Positions 23,688-38,262 are shown, numbered from the stretch's first letter. The stretch: DNA of 64,000 bases from Torymus aiolomorphi (GCA_036365515.1 CM070873.1:44817157-44881156); one strand, 5' to 3'. Made by a program: numbers and translations. The notes: a model not told the origin generated them from the letters alone.

Positions 23688-26600
23688 TATATTTTAATTT
23701 GTTCAGTTTCAAATACGCAAACTCAAGGATTTAATCTTGAAATTCAATTAACATATTAGTTTTTGGCGTCCATTCTATAAAGATCAATCAAATGAGCCAA
23801 GAACAACCAATCAAAACAGTTTTATTGTGATGACAGATTTCATCCATCACTTTTTTAAGAGAGGATGTAATCCGGCAGTGTATGCCATTGCCTATTAAAT
23901 CTCCATTATACTTATAGGCTCTCATTATATTTACTATAAATTCTATTTTAAACTGAACTTTCCATTAAATAATATTATACTATTCCCTCGTTTATCGAAT
24001 ACATTGATATCCAATTTTTAATGTCTCATTTCATTCAATACACTTTCGAAAAACCTCAAGTCTCTCCACTAATAAATTATAGACCTCCATATATTAATTA
24101 AAAAATTATCATATCGAACACCATATTAACCTCAACCTCAAGCTGATTTCCCTAAACGCCATATCTCCCTCCCGCGATCCCCCTCAATTTTCCGCAAACC
24201 TCGACATCGAACTCGACCCGTCAATTAGCAACCACCGCCCTTCAATCACACACACACACATACACACAACACACGTTATACGCACAAAAAAAAGAATCCT
24301 CGACATGCCCTTCGCCTCTAAAAGACGGAAGCCCGCGGCAAAATCCGATACATCGCACTGGGCCGCGATAATAGACGTTATAATTAACGTCCCTCGTCCG
24401 CGGCGCAGCGAAACGTCGGGATGACGAGTAATGGGCCTCCGGTGCTGTAAACTTATTTTCCTACGCGTCAGATCGATATATACGCACACCCATCGCATAC
24501 TACACACTCTCCTCTATAACCTTTTCCGGTCTCCCCCTTTTTTTCGCAGCGAGGAATTCGATTACGCGGGGCTGCTACGATCACGCGCGTGTGTGCGTGG
24601 GTGTAATCTTTGTTTACAACGCAGGGGACGGTGATTTTGGGAAATTGCGCGCCCACTACGTGATTGATGGATGGACGTTGCTCGTGTGTTGGCAAAGTTC
24701 TTGTCCCACTTTGAAAAAGATTTATAACGGGTGTGTGTATATATACGGGTATATTTTCGGTAACGATGAACGCTGCTCCCGCGAAATATAATTATATATG
24801 CATCGATTAAAAAAAAAAAAAGAAAAAGGAGTAAACCGTCTATCGCCTCATATTTCCATATTTCCTCGCCGCCCTCTATCTCTCTTACGACCCTTGATGC
24901 TTTTATGACACGCGTGTCTCGTCCTATATAACACGCCGCTCGCGTATAATCCCGCAGCGACCGGGCCGATACTAAAAATAAAACCTTAATTGCGAGCGCA
25001 CTTGTTGTGCGCGACGGCGAACCCTTCCGCATCATGCTCATGCAAATTCATATTCTGATGAATCGTATACATGTATAGGAGAAATTACAATGTCAAGGTA
25101 GTAGTACCAAGCTGTTATTTTTATAACAGAAAGACGATTAGCCAACCCGTTATAGAAATTCAGCGCGAGGGAGGAATCGCGCTCGAGCGGCCAATCGTCC
25201 TTCGAGTTTCGAACTATTTCGTGGGGTGTATATACGCGGGACGAGGCGAGGGTTGCCGGTTTTGTCCATATGCGGATTGGGGAAATGGTCGCGACGGATT
25301 ATATTGGATTAATTAATTGATTTTGACGCTGAATGGGCGAGTGCGTGCGGTTTGTCTTCAAGAAGCGCACGGACGCAGCTCTATTCAGTCCCAGGAGCTT
25401 AAGTTAATAATGCGACCGACGCTGAGCGATTTATGGATAATAAAGGAGGTTTTGATTTAGATTTTTTTTTTATTTTTCTTTTTTATTCTCTTCTCCTTTT
25501 GTTTCGGAGTGGAAAAGCTTCGCGATGAAAATTGCAGCGAATAAGCGCCTCGGCTCAACTTGTCACACAGATATAGGGGGCGCATTCTCGCCGCTATTAA
25601 AACGACTGACCTTAAAGGCCCGCAGACCCGAGCCTCGAGTGTCGAGGCTGCACGGCGATATTTTTTATACCGAAAGAGCATTCGCGTCTAATATATATTG
25701 TAAATTTGAAATATACGAATATAACCGTGAAAAGGCAACTAACGAATCGTATATATTTTCCGCGAAATTCGATTATTTTTCATTGTATTGACGATGCTGC
25801 TGTTACTACTGAAAAACAAAAACAAACCTAAACCGCGTTGGAATAAAAAATTATTTCACGTTACATACATACAGCACACGATATTTGATTATATACATTG
25901 CGACCCCCCCCCCCCTGAAAAATGCCAAAATATTCCGTTTCCCCAAAGATTACATCCCGCTCGCGCATCCATAAAAACATTGCGCGGCTCTGTTGTTTGC
26001 CACGGCAAAAGTCAACAATAACTGAATAGAAAAAATACATTTCCCTCGATTACCCCTATAACAAAAAGCCTTTTCCTCCCACTATACGCACACACAAAGA
26101 AAAAAAAAACAAACACCAATCTCCCGCTACCGCACCATTCAAAAAAGGCTCCATCTCGCACATTAATTAAAACATTAACAGCCTTCCCTCCGTTTCTCTC
26201 TCAATACCCCGCGCACTGCACACATCAATCGCGGCCCGCCGTGGCATCGGAGACAGAGCCATTACCCTCAACTTTACCCATACACATGCGGCGCTGCTTC
26301 AATGCCATCACCAGTGCGCCGTCCCAGCTCGGTGAATTTTTGCATCGGAAGCCTCTTCCTCTCGAGAACCACCAACGCCGCAGGGCAGAACTGAATAGGG
26401 GGTAAGAGCCGTTCGCGTGTGTATAGTGCACGTATATACTACACACATGTGCACACACACGTACAACAAGTTGAGAGGCAGCGAGCTCAACAACTGGCGC
26501 ACGAGGTTCCTACACCCGGGGCTTTACGATTTCGGACGCTGGCTGAGTGAGGCAGAGCTTATATATGTGAAAAGAAGAAGCGTTTTCCGCAGCTGCGGCG

Positions 26601-27302
26601 AGAGTGCAGTTGGCAAGAAAGCGCGCGGTTGTATTTCTCTTTGCTTTTAAAGGCTGTTGTTTTTATCATGCAGAGAGTCGGGTGATGCGCGTATAGAATG
26701 AATTTCATATATTTATAGGAATTACGATCGTGGATTCGTTATAAACTCGTCGGGGACAATTTAAAATCAATCCTCGGCCATTATAGCATACAGAGCAACA
26801 CAGTGCTCGTATACATCCTCCGCTCGACTTATCACCGTCTCTCACCACATTTTTCCTCTTCGAAATCGAGCGCCGCTGCCACCCTCGCGCGATCCGCTAT
26901 TTACCAATTTTTCTCAATTCACCGAGCGCGTCTCTGGCATCTGGCCGTCGTTCCACCGCGATCAGAAATATCTTATGCATTCCCTCGTCCGTTACATACA
27001 CATATCAACCTGCAATTTCCCCCGCGAGCGACCCGTTCGCCCGGCACTAACGCAAAATACCCGCTCTTATAATACATAATATGCAAAATCGTTAAGAATC
27101 CGCGCGGACATCTTTGTTCCGACAGTGCAAAACAATTCCGACGCCACACGGCGCTCTATATACATATATCTATACCACGTACAGGCGCGCGCGCGCCGAA
27201 ATAGAACAGTAAAACACAACGGCGAAGAAAACGCGCGTCCACGAAGAGACGACGACGGCGGCGGCGGGGCACAAAAAGCGACGTAGAGAGCGAATACATA
27301 CG

Positions 27303-27328
27303 TATATATACACGTACGTGTATATATA
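27303..27328. repeat. 26-bp perfect palindrome
   Basis: TATATATA-CACGTACGTG-TATATATA reads the same on both strands. No function is evident. Confidence 0.8.
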
Positions 27329-27440
27329 TGTATACATATACATCCATACACATGCGCGGGTACCGCGCACGCCGCCCTGGGGATGAAACGGGGGTGGAAG
27401 AGAGCAGCCGACGGCAGCAACAGCAGCAGCAGCAGCAGCG

Positions 27441-27611
27441 TTTCGTTTCTCTCTCTCTCTCTCTCTCTTGCTCGCTCACTCGCCCCCAGGGGCGGAACTG
27501 CGGAGGGTGAAAGCGCGAGCGAGCGAGCGGCGGGGAAAAGGGGGACGAAAACGGGGGGACGGCCGCGGATCAATACTCTCGGCCGCCGCTGCCACGCGCG
27601 TAGAGAGAAAG

Positions 27612-27659
<48 letters not shown>

Positions 27660-27712
27660 CGTGGAACCCATTTATAGGTTTTTCTGGGTAAAACCCGAGA
27701 GGGTGATCTCTT

Positions 27713-27745
<33 letters not shown>

Positions 27746-27818
27746 TCGTACATTGAACAATGGGGGGTCGTGAGGTTTCTTTCTTTTGCAATCGATGTAG
27801 GGGTGTATGACGTGGAGG

Positions 27819-27860
<42 letters not shown>
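27441..27860. repeat. Cluster of (CT)n and (GA)n tracts
   Basis: CT tracts lie at about 27450-27468, 27613-27657 and 27712-27744, and a GA tract at 27823-27860, within CpG-rich DNA. The 228-codon minus frame spanning them is built from ER/SL repeats and reads as low complexity. I reject it as a gene. Confidence 0.95.
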
Positions 27861-27863
<3 letters not shown>

Positions 27864-28271
27864 AGAGAGATGATGGTTTGAAGAGGTGATTTGGAAGGTG
27901 ACGAAGTTATATATAATAGTGCGAGCTAATTAGGTCGTCGAGTGTGTTGCGCGCGATGTTATCGTGTAGTGTAACGCGAAGGTATTTTTAATATTTGCGA
28001 GAGAAAGAGCAAGTGCACGGAAGTTATTTCTCTCAATTATTTTAATTCATTACTATACGGATATAGAATTTTTTGTATGTGAAAATATCTGTAATACCAT
28101 CTGACCTTTGCTATTATTCCCACTTGAAGAAATAGGACTGTACACCGTACTGTCGCTTAAGTTTTGAATTTAAAATCGACAGTAAGGATAAGAATAATTA
28201 TACTGTGTACCCAGAATATATCTACCCTAAAATCTAATGCAATATGTTAGTTGCGGTCGGAAGAAGGGTAA

Positions 28272-28275
<4 letters not shown>

Positions 28276-28306
<31 letters not shown>
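28276..28306. repeat. (GT)n microsatellite
   Basis: There are about 15 GT units followed by a short TATATA run. Confidence 0.95.
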
Positions 28307-28313
<7 letters not shown>

Positions 28314-31300
28314 CACATGCCGCAATTAATGAGAAATATATTCAAAGTACTTATATAGTGCATACCCGAACTCGAATATTTTTTTATTACATATTGAATA
28401 CTCGAACTCGAAATCGGCCATGTGTTCGATCCAAAAATATATGATTCTACGATAAAATGTCAAAATCGTTTCTATTCTCACTATAACATAATGTACACCC
28501 AACATCAAAAACACTCCTAATTACAAGCGTGCTACACGTACAGCGCACGCACTTGCATTACCTACCTCCTCGCATCAGGAGCTTAAAAAAAACACAGGGT
28601 GGCACGCGCCCAGCAAGCACGTCCAACACACACGTAGCGAAAAAAGAAAAACGATTCGAGAACAGAAGGAGAGTATAGCAAGGGAAACAAGCGCGAAAGA
28701 GGGAATAATTTAAGAGCGGAGAGGCCCTCGCGGGGGCCAAGTAGAGAAAAGACCGCTGCCGCCATCGCGGCCTCTTAGTAAGTGCATGCAGGTGCGGAGC
28801 ACCATACCTCCTTTATATTTCGTTCGCTGCTTTCTTTCATTCTTCATTTCCCTTTTCTGGCGGTGCGCTGGGAAGTTCAAAAGACGCGGCGTACCTGCGG
28901 GGGAGGGGGCGAGCTTCCGGGGGCATTCTAATTAAGGATTTCGCCTTCTTGAATAATAATAATTACAAAGAGCGCGATTTTCCCCTCGGTTGTTCGCGGA
29001 GACTCCCGGCGATCGCGAGAAGTATCAGAGCTTTATTGACTGTCTATATATAGTGTGCACCGTTTTATTGGTGTGTATAATACGGAGGAACAACAGAGGC
29101 GATAAAAATCGCGAGCACGCGACGTGTAAGGTCTAATTTATTTTTATAATTACTGTAATACGTCGCGCGGTGTATATATCATTGCTGCTTACTTTGCTAA
29201 TTCAATAAGTTGTGGGGGGTAGGTAGGTATACCGCGGTGTTATTGAGAATACTTGAAATAATACTATATAGAAACCATAGGCTATTACGAAATTGCTGAT
29301 TATATCGTTGCGACCTTGTGTAAAAAAATACATATCAATATTGCACTGTCTTTATCGCACAGAACTCATCGGCGGCTTACAGTAACAACTCATCGTCATC
29401 ATCGTCGTCTTTTACGACCGCCTTCGTGCTCCACATTCGATTCTGTAATTGTATTCTCCGACCATTACCCTAATCATCTACCTTTTTAATTTTTACCGAT
29501 GCCGAGGGAAAGAGAGACGGAGAGAGAGAGAACCTGACAGCCTGACACACTTTTGCCGAAGCTCGCGAGAATCGATTCCCTTCGGGAGGGGAACGCCTTT
29601 TTCTCTCTCTCTCACTCCCGCGTGCGTTTCTTCCCCCCGCCGCCATCACGTACACAATTATAATTCTCGCTGCGCGTCCTCGAAAAAATATTCGCGAGCG
29701 TGCTGTCGTCTCGTTCTTTTACATCGCGAAAACAAAATATCAAATTAAAATGTGAAATTCTAAAGAACCTTTCAATCCTATCTCCGCTCGCGTGAAAAAG
29801 CGCATCAGCCGCGGTGCATTCACTCGGCCGCGGTATTGATTTCGCGTTAATTTACAATAATAAAAGCCCTGAATCACGACTGCCACGCGAGTCCGCCGCG
29901 CGAAACAAATCATCATCAGCATCATCGTCGCATCATTGCGGGGGAGGAAATTTCGACGCATGTGCGCTACTATAACGGACGTCGTAAATTAGCGGTGTGT
30001 CTCCATTTTCCCCGCGTTAGCGTTAAATCACATCCCCCTCCACCCCCCTACGAAAGTAAAAGAAATTATAAAATATATATGGAAAAGGGGGTAACGAAAG
30101 AGATAGTTACACACACACACACAAAGGTACACAGTGACAAAGGGAATTAATTGCTTTTTACAATTCGAGCTCAATTGCCCGCGCCCAAGGCGATTTTATC
30201 GGAGCCTACGGGAGTGGGCGGGGGGGGGGGGGCTTTTCAATTTCGACGAGCGAAATCGAGTCGCCGTTGTCGTCGTCGTCGAGAAAAAAAGGGAACTGGG
30301 CCGGCCTACATTTTCGGGCCTTTAATGACCTTCTGCTCCCCTTTTTTCGCGCTTATTTCGCGGAAAAATCGAGAACGCGCGCGCGCGCGCTGGCGCGGCA
30401 GGTTCTTAATAATCGGGCGAGATGAGAATTCGGCGGCAAGCCGGGATTAATTGCGATCGAACTCGATTTTCCGCCGGCCGAGCTTTGTGACGAAATGAAA
30501 TAAAACCGCGACGATTTGAATCGGGCGCCGTGCAGTCTTTAGTTTCGAGATTCGTGTATAGGGAGTGGAATAGAATGTCGTCTTTTTTTTCAGCGAATGG
30601 TATTTGCCGTTATGGAATGTGTTCGATATTCGAGTGACAGCGAGGGTGAAATATATGGATTAATAGTATAAATAATACGTGTATATGAGTGTTCCAGGTT
30701 TTAGTCGAGTGCGATTAATTAGCAGAGTGAGGCTCGTTTGAAAACAAGCCAATAACGTAATTACGACATTACTTTTGATATGAAATTAATCCTTTCGCGT
30801 GGACTTATCACTCCTATTCAATTAATTTCACGTTTTTAATACATACAGAGATTCATCGCGGCATAATTGGAAAGTTATGTAATTTCAAGCAAATATTCTG
30901 TGTTTGACCTCTCGCGTGTGGGCAAATTCATTTTCCGTTAATTCAAGTTACGATCATCAACGCTGCTTTTATGATTTCAATTAAAGATATCTGGTACAAG
31001 AAAGATTTCGATCAACTTATAGATGTACATTTAATAGGCTTGAAATACATAACGTCTAATGCTTGTACGTAAATCACGACAGTACTCTACAATGCCACGT
31101 AATTTTTACCTCTTTGAAAGTATCTTTCATCATTTTACGCATATAAGCACTGAATAATTTTCAAAGCTTACGGTTAAATTTTAATCTATCCACCTCCTTA
31201 ATACCCATAGGTATTTATAATGTATTTATAAATACATTCCAGCGAAAAACCACACTAAAAAAAGAGAATCTCCCAGCAACACCCAAACACTCGGGACATT

Positions 31301-34300
31301 CCTCAGCTCGCACCAACGTATCTCTCTCGCAAAAAATTCTCACGTACGTACACAGACACTTTCCCCGTCCAAGTAAACCGTTCGCGAGAGAGCCCGCAGC
31401 ATCAGGGAGCCAAATCAGGGGTGTCATTGTTATAGGGAGCCGCCGGGCCGTCGCGTCGTCGGTCACGTAATTGCCCGCCTAGGCCAATCAACGGCCATTG
31501 ATTCCATCTACTCTCTATCCCTCTCCCTCTACACACACTCACGCGGCGCAGAGATTGAATCTCCGCGCGTTCCCTCCGCTGAAAAGAGCCCACGCTCTTT
31601 CTCTCTCGTAAATATCACCGCACTCCCTCTCGCGGCACCCTTTGAAGCACCCTTCATATTCCTCACGGGGAGGTTTTTCATTTTCATTACCACGCGCGTG
31701 CGTGCATGTATATATGTATACTCACAGGTGTATAGCCTTTTGTTTCCCGCGGCGCGGTTCCTATTATTTCCGGTATATATATACGCGTACGCACGGAAGA
31801 GCGAAAATATCGTTTTTTTTTTGTACGTGCGGCCCTTTGGGTGAAAAAAAAACGAATTTCGGCAACGCGTGGAGTGGGATTGCCGTTCTATGACCAGCAG
31901 CGGCGGCGTTTTTTTTATGTATTTTTCCGCCTTCATCGTACTCTCCCTCTCGCCGGCGTATGTCGATAAAATAACTGACAGCCCGAACGTGTGCTCCATT
32001 TGCTCGACGTCGAGAGGAGAGCGTAAAAAAAGCAGCAGCAGCAGTGGAGTGCTCAGTACGTGTCAATTAAGGAGTACTTTCGAGGAGGGAGAAGAAGTTT
32101 GCAGCGCAGCGGCTCGAGTTTCCACGACGCGAGCGATTGGCTGAGCTTTTTCGCCCCCCCCCCCCTCCCCACGACGTTTCTCTGTGTTTTTCGGCCGTCA
32201 ATGACGAAGCGGTAGCCATTAAGCCCCACCGGTAAGTAATTGCCGGTGTGTATCTTGGGAAAAATGAAACGCGGCGACCGGAGTAAGTATCAGATTTTTA
32301 TTGTGATACAAGGTGAGGTGTGGGTGTGTAAGGAGCGCGATCGAATGAAAAAGGGAAGTGGCGGTGATGGATTTTAGGATTGTGATTAAAAGATGTTGTG
32401 GGGTGGAAGGTGGATGCGGTCGTGTAGGGCGTCTTGGAACGGATTATTAAGAGAGTAATTGGAGAATAAGGCAATAATGTTATAATTGCAATTATTTCAT
32501 TTTATATTGTTGTATTATCGGATTTCGTATAGATACAATTTCTTTAATTCTTTGATAATAATGGTAAAGCTAATATAGATACAACTAAAAGGATTCGTAT
32601 AATTAAAAATGTCATGTGACTGAAGGTAAATAACGTCTGTTATATTAAAATGACAGATTATTGTAATTTTTTTTCTATCGCTTATTCCCAACCCAGTATA
32701 GTATTTCCTTTTTGGAATATTTTCAGAGACATTTTTATGATACATTTTGATACACTTTTCGTGACATTTTTTTGAAACATTTTTTCGGGATATTTTAATT
32801 ATACACTCTTTAATCATTTAAAAGAGTACCTTTCAAAGAGACGAATTGAGGCTAGATCTACTATTATTCAAAAAAAAAAAAATAAAACTTGAAGTATTTA
32901 TTTATGTCACAGTTGAATACGAATGAAATGTGGATACATTTTTTTAACTTTAGTTTAAAAAAAAAAGAATCCTATCGATTCAACCGTGATCACTTCAATT
33001 CACTTTGTAATCTGCCAATCAATCAATTTTTATCTATCACCGGTCACGCATCGCTCTTGAAAATAAATTGAAAAAAGTTTTTCTCAACTCTAAAATATCA
33101 ATATGAAAATAAAATTCATCGAATTCAAACATTTCGCCAATTCACAAGCGATTCTTTATCGAAATATACACTCACCATTTTTTTTTTCGAATCCTGCACA
33201 AGATTAAGCCTAACCACATGCCATTTGCACTTTCCACTCAAATTAACGCAAAATTATTAAAGCGTCTAGACCGGGACAATGGCGAATGGATAACAAGGTT
33301 TTTGATTAAAGGCCGCTCTCATATACGCACATAGCGAAAGAGAAAAAGGAAGCACGAAAAAAGCATAACGTAAAGCGGAATTCCAAAGCGTGCGCACGTG
33401 CGATCCGTGCAAATAAAAGAGAAACACGTTATACACCCGCGGCTGCAGAGAGAGAGAGAGAGAGGCAGCGAGAAGAGAAAGAGAATGGCGAAAAACGTCG
33501 AAATGAATAAGAATATCATCGCCGCGGTCGCGCATAGGTGAAATGTGCGCGAAAAGAGAGAACGAGCGAGAGAAAGGGCGGGCAGGGGGAAGTATAAGAA
33601 GATATAATTTGTACTTTATTTGTTTAATAAGCATTAAGAATGAGATTTGCGGTGTATACAGCGAGCTCGCGCAGTCATTGTTATAATACGGTCTTATATA
33701 TCATCGAGACAGTTTTTTCTGCTCTCCGTAGCTCGAGGATACAATGAGAGGCTAAATATGGCAGTTAAATATGGCTTTTCGTACATATTATTTTGAAGAG
33801 TGCTCTCGCGTTATCTATTGTTTATTTTTCTTGCGTATAAATACGAGCCTTTCTGTATGAAATTTCATTAAAAAAAACTGTTAACTTTCCAATTGCTTGC
33901 ATTACGAGAAGTTTAATACAATTATAAGGCTTTATTTTCCGAGAGTTTTCAGACGAGTTGAAATGGCAATTTAATTTTCCCCCCGTCTGCCGCAATTCGG
34001 CGAAGCACATGTTAAATAACCGATCGATTGATAACTACGAAACACGAGAATGAAAAATCAAATTAAAACAAAATTTTTAATACCCATTTTAAAAGTCCGC
34101 GTTCTCGCTGGTTATAACATAATTGTTCGAAATTTTGGAAAACAAAATGAAATGCAGCGCCACATTCGATTATCTATTTAAACATCAACGAATATATTTT
34201 ATAAATTTTTTAACCATTCAGACATCACAAAAACATAAACTTATATTATCACGCACCCTTCACAGTCTATATAATTAATCCGCAACAACCTTCCCCCATC

Positions 34301-37300
34301 ATCTGCATTATCAACTGTCAAAAAGAAAGCCTCCCCCCCCCCGCCTCGCACACATCTTATTCGGACATTTGCTCCCCCCGACGAAAAGCCGGCCGGCTAA
34401 TCCAATTAACTCCCTCCACTCTGCACCGGCGGCAGCGAAAATTCAATCCTCCGGAGGATCAGAGACGCGCGTTTTTCAGCGGTATATATAGGTATATACG
34501 CTCAAGGCCGCGCTCTTTATCGACTTCCTCCGACGCGTCTTTCGAACGGACGTGCGAGCGTTTCCGTTTAACTGCAGTGTATATATACATATACATAGGA
34601 CAGCGCAAAATCTCGGCGGGAATGAGTTTCGTTCTTTTTTTTTTTACAGTGGCTGTAAAGGTGTAATGGGATTTAAAGGCTGTATATAGTTCGTGGCAAA
34701 TGTATTTGTTATAGCTGTGCACAGTGTGAATATATGGAGTGTATTACGATGCGCTGTTGTTCATAATAAGTAGAGTCGAGAAGTAGGACGTGCTGGTTGA
34801 TTCTAAATTCAAAGCGTCCAATCCATTTAGCCTCTTTTAATTTTGTGCGAGCCAAGCGTTATATACTCATAAATCTGATAATGAGATTATATACTGCGCG
34901 CGCGCGTGCCCTACTGCGTTCGGAATCGATTTATACCGAGTCGAGCGATAAATAATGAAGTTTCGGCGTGTGTTTTAAATGTACGGATCGATTAAATGAA
35001 ATTTCAAATTGAGTGCATTAAAATGTGTATCAACGTCAACGAAGTCGAACGGACGATAAAAACTATTATGTAATTTCGTCAGTTATTTAATTGGATATGT
35101 TCATTTTCAATTTGCAGACTGCTAATTTACTTCTCTTTTGTAACTTCATAACATTTATATGTCAAACGCATGTGATAATATTTATATACGTCATACTTGA
35201 ATAAGCTGAAAGTGTAATTATGTAACCTATTTTCAAACTGAATGTTCGGGAAGTACACGATAATTGGCGAATTTTCGATAAAGTTTTAATTGAAGAATAT
35301 TCGTTCGAGCACTTAATAAGGTGAATTATCTTTTTAAATTGGGTAATCAATTATCAACACAATTTTTAAAAGATAAGCTAACACTTAACTAGAAAAAATA
35401 TTTATATCGACTCACATTTTTTATTAACTTTATTTTTACATTTTATAAAGTCGACAGCGATTCTTATGTATATTTTCATCTCGATTTATTGATATTCATG
35501 GTGTTCTGGACACTTTAGACCTACATATAAGTCCATTCTCTTTTATCAAATTGCCATTCCATCTCATTCTATTTTACATAACTGAATTATCTAAGCATTG
35601 ACAGCCCAACTCATTAAAAGTCCCGCATTTAAAATCCGCTTACCATAAAGCAGCCCTATTAGCAATCGACTCTTATACCATTATTTTCCCTCTCTCTCTC
35701 TACCTAGATCGATGAATTCCAAAGACCGTCTCGGCGGACTGTTCTTAATAATCGATTAAAAAAGAAGAAAAAGAAAAGAAAAAAGCTTAATGAAGAAAAT
35801 TATTGGACTCGGGGAATATCGCTCTTAATTGATGAAGTGGAACAGGGGCCGGGGGAAGTGAAAGACGAGGAAAAGACTCGCCATTGCCTTTGAGTTGCAT
35901 AATAAAAGGAAGCCGCGCGCCCGGATTCCTCGCGAGTGGCGCGCGCGCGCACTCTTTTAATAAGAAAGCGCGAGGTATGAGGGAGCAACAGCGGAAATTA
36001 TAATGGAGCTCAGGCGCGAACGGCGAGTATTATGTAAGAAATATATAATTGAGGAGAGAGGGAGCGCGGGGAGGGATTCTAGAATTGATTGGGGAGTGCT
36101 TATATATATGACGTGAAATAAAATTAGTAATATTTTTCTACATGAGAAATCGTGCTAAATATATAATAAATCATACGTAAAATGTAGAAGCTCCTTCACT
36201 CAATACACGTATACACATATTCCATCGATCCGCCACCTATATATATACAAGTTGACTCTATACTTCATCGCATCAAAGACACGCTGCGCAGAGCAATTTC
36301 AGACACACACACGTTGACTTCACTCAAAACATTTAAAAACCATTCAACTCCATCACTCCCATCCAAACACTCAATCGCAGCCCCGACCAGCATGCGGCAG
36401 CACTCCGAGGAAAAAAGAAGGCGAATCCTCGACTCCAATCGACCGCACCGCCGCGCCAATATGCGGGCTAAAGATTTCTCACGCCCCGTATACATATATA
36501 CACATACGTACTACTGTATACCTATATCCGCGCAAGATAGCCGCCGCGACGGCGCACTATATGGAAAAGGGTTGCAGGCAGCGAGGAAGAAGCGGAAGCG
36601 GCTCGTTGCCGGCAATTTAAGCCCCGGCTACCGTACGTACACACACACACACTCACGGAGAAAGCGAGCGTTCCGCGACGCACTTGTTGCGTCACGCGCG
36701 ACAAGCGATAAGGGATATATCTCATCCAGCAGAGAAAGAGAAGTTCTCTCTGTAGTCCGGACGCGAGTTTCCGCTCGATCAGTACGATTTTTAGAAGTGT
36801 GTATTTGAGAGAGAGGTAGAGAGAGAGAGAGCGATAGTCGATGCGGTACGCGTCGCGCTTGATTTTCGTGCGGTCGCTGTGATCTGGTTCTTTGATGTGT
36901 ACAACATCAGGGGGGCGGATGCTCCTGCGGTCAGGAGGAAGGTTGTTTAGAAAGATCGGAAATGGAGTTCAGGTTAAATATTTGGCTGTATACATCGCGT
37001 GGTGTATATATAATAAAAACGTGCGATTGTCAGGGCTCGTCCTCCGCGGTGTGGCAATTAAAACACGCGACAAGGCCGAGTATGTGTGTGTATCCGATGA
37101 TGACGGATTCACGTCGCAGAGCGCGCGATGGTAAATGGAATTGATGGATTTTCTTTGAAATTTCACCGACGTGCCGCGTGTTGTGTATGTGTGTGTGTGT
37201 ATACATGTATAACAGGCTAGAACAAAAACATATCGGCGCCGATATTTCAATCTCCGATATACTCGCCGCCATTCAATTAAGCCACACTGAGAGAAAAATA

Positions 37301-37565
37301 TTCTTGCCGTAAATATATATGTTAACTATTAACATAGTATATTCGATTTTGGAGCAATGATATATATTTTAATATGTATATGCGCTATAGATGTGGTAAG
37401 TATACGAGCATACGTGAGCCAAATAGCTGTATATGTTAATAGTTAACATATGGCTAGTTCTCACAAGTATACCGTCGTTTGGCGATGATAATAGTATTTA
37501 TAATTAAAAATTTGCATGTTTCAGCATCGAAAAATTAAATACTACACAATGAATGTTGAAACAGC

Positions 37566-37571
37566 TTTATT
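37566..37571 (-). terminator. Poly(A) signal of the SAM mini-gene
   Basis: AATAAA on the minus strand lies 15 bases after the TAA stop of the predicted third exon and still inside the TIR element. It supports the three-exon reading over the intron-retained one, although AATAAA is common by chance in AT-rich DNA. Confidence 0.5.
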
Positions 37572-37585
37572 TTTAATATAATATT

Positions 37586-38098
37586 TTATAATATTATGAA
37601 ACATATTACAAAAACTCTATTTCTAACTTCAGTTTCCTCAGCTTGTAAATGGATGATTTCCTCCTTAGTTGAAATCTAATAAATAAAAGTTCAATTAATA
37701 TAATGAATTATTAAAATAATCTAAGAAACATTTACACTTTTACACATTCGTTTTAATTTCAGTCTCACACCAAGCACAGGGAATAAATCTTTGAAATCTT
37801 GAGGATTTTGAATTAGTTCTTCTAAGGTATCAAAATCAGTGATGTTATTTTCTGTATGAATGTAATAAAGTATAGTATTAGGGAATATAGTTTAATAATA
37901 TGATAAAGGATAAGTGGAAAATACAGTTTTGCAATATAATTAAGGATATTATTAAGAAATGTAGTTTGAGGTTAGAAAGACTAGTAAATATACTCAGCGC
38001 CACATACTTAGTGTTTTGTAAAAATATATGTTATTACACTTGCCTTTTAATATCTCTCCGCATTCTTCAAGTTTCCAAATCTTCAGAATTACTTCCAT
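37586..38098 (-). CDS. Three-exon mini-gene for an 86-residue SAM-domain protein, carried inside a TIR element
   Basis: Exon 1 is 38098-38044 (ATG in the context TTCAATATGG), exon 2 is 37851-37736 and exon 3 is 37675-37586 (stop TAA). The lengths 55+116+90 = 261 nt keep frame exactly (86 codons plus stop). Intron 1 (192 nt) begins AAAAG|GCAAGT, the consensus form of the rare GC donor, and ends TTCATACAG. Intron 2 (60 nt) runs from AGT|GTAAAT to TTTATTTATTAG. If intron 2 is retained, translation stops at TAG 37721-37723 and gives a 61-residue protein. The product starts MEVILKIWKLEECGEILK, followed by ENNITDFDTLEELI, DLFPVLG and VRLKLKRMCKS. This matches the helix pattern of a sterile alpha motif: a tryptophan in helix 1, L-G-x-R-x-K-L in helix 5. 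It ends with an acidic tail (ISTKEEIIHLQAEETEV) and a short hydrophobic end. SAM domains mediate protein-protein or RNA contacts. The gene lies wholly within the TIR element 37285-38432. It may be a captured 5' portion of a host gene. Confidence 0.7.
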
Positions 38099-38102
38099 AT
38101 TG

Positions 38103-38262
38103 AAGAAAACGATTACACGATGAAAACCACAAATCCGCAGTCACTCCTAAATTGATGCAGAGAGCCATCAGCCAAAAGGCGGGAAGCCGGCAAAACGTGA
38201 TGCCGATGATGCCGGAACTGGATGCCCTCTACAGGCAATATTACGCATGATCACCGTAAACT
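38103..38262 (-). promoter_or_regulatory. GC-rich leader or promoter segment upstream of the SAM mini-gene
   Basis: This stretch immediately upstream of the SAM ATG is clearly richer in GC (several GCCGG/CCGGC motifs) than the AT-rich arms of the surrounding element. That is what a captured promoter and 5'UTR of a host gene would look like. On the plus strand the same stretch also reads as a short open frame starting at ATG 38154 and ending in TGA near 38250. I could not recognise that peptide and treat it as the antisense shadow. No TATA box or initiator is obvious. Confidence 0.35.

Larger units (their letters stand above)
23688..37284. other. Non-coding spacer, no gene seen
   Basis: This is 13.6 kb of CpG-rich and AT-rich blocks, microsatellites and homopolymer runs (C11 near 25901, G10 near 30220, C13 near 32151). 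Good plus-strand donor-like strings occur (CCG|GTAAGTAA near 32231, GGA|GTAAGTAT near 32285) but no matching coding exon. If the minus-strand exon at 40.4 kb is real, this is its first intron. Confidence 0.5.

Noticed and set aside
27067..27760. Long minus-strand frames (228 and 94 codons)
   Set aside because: They are translations of CT/GA microsatellites and CpG-rich spacer, with no domain, start context or splice structure.
38154..38251. Plus-strand peptide starting MQRAISQKAGSRQ in the SAM-bearing element
   Set aside because: It lies opposite the likely 5' leader of the better-supported minus-strand SAM gene, has a stop upstream, no splice structure and no recognisable family.
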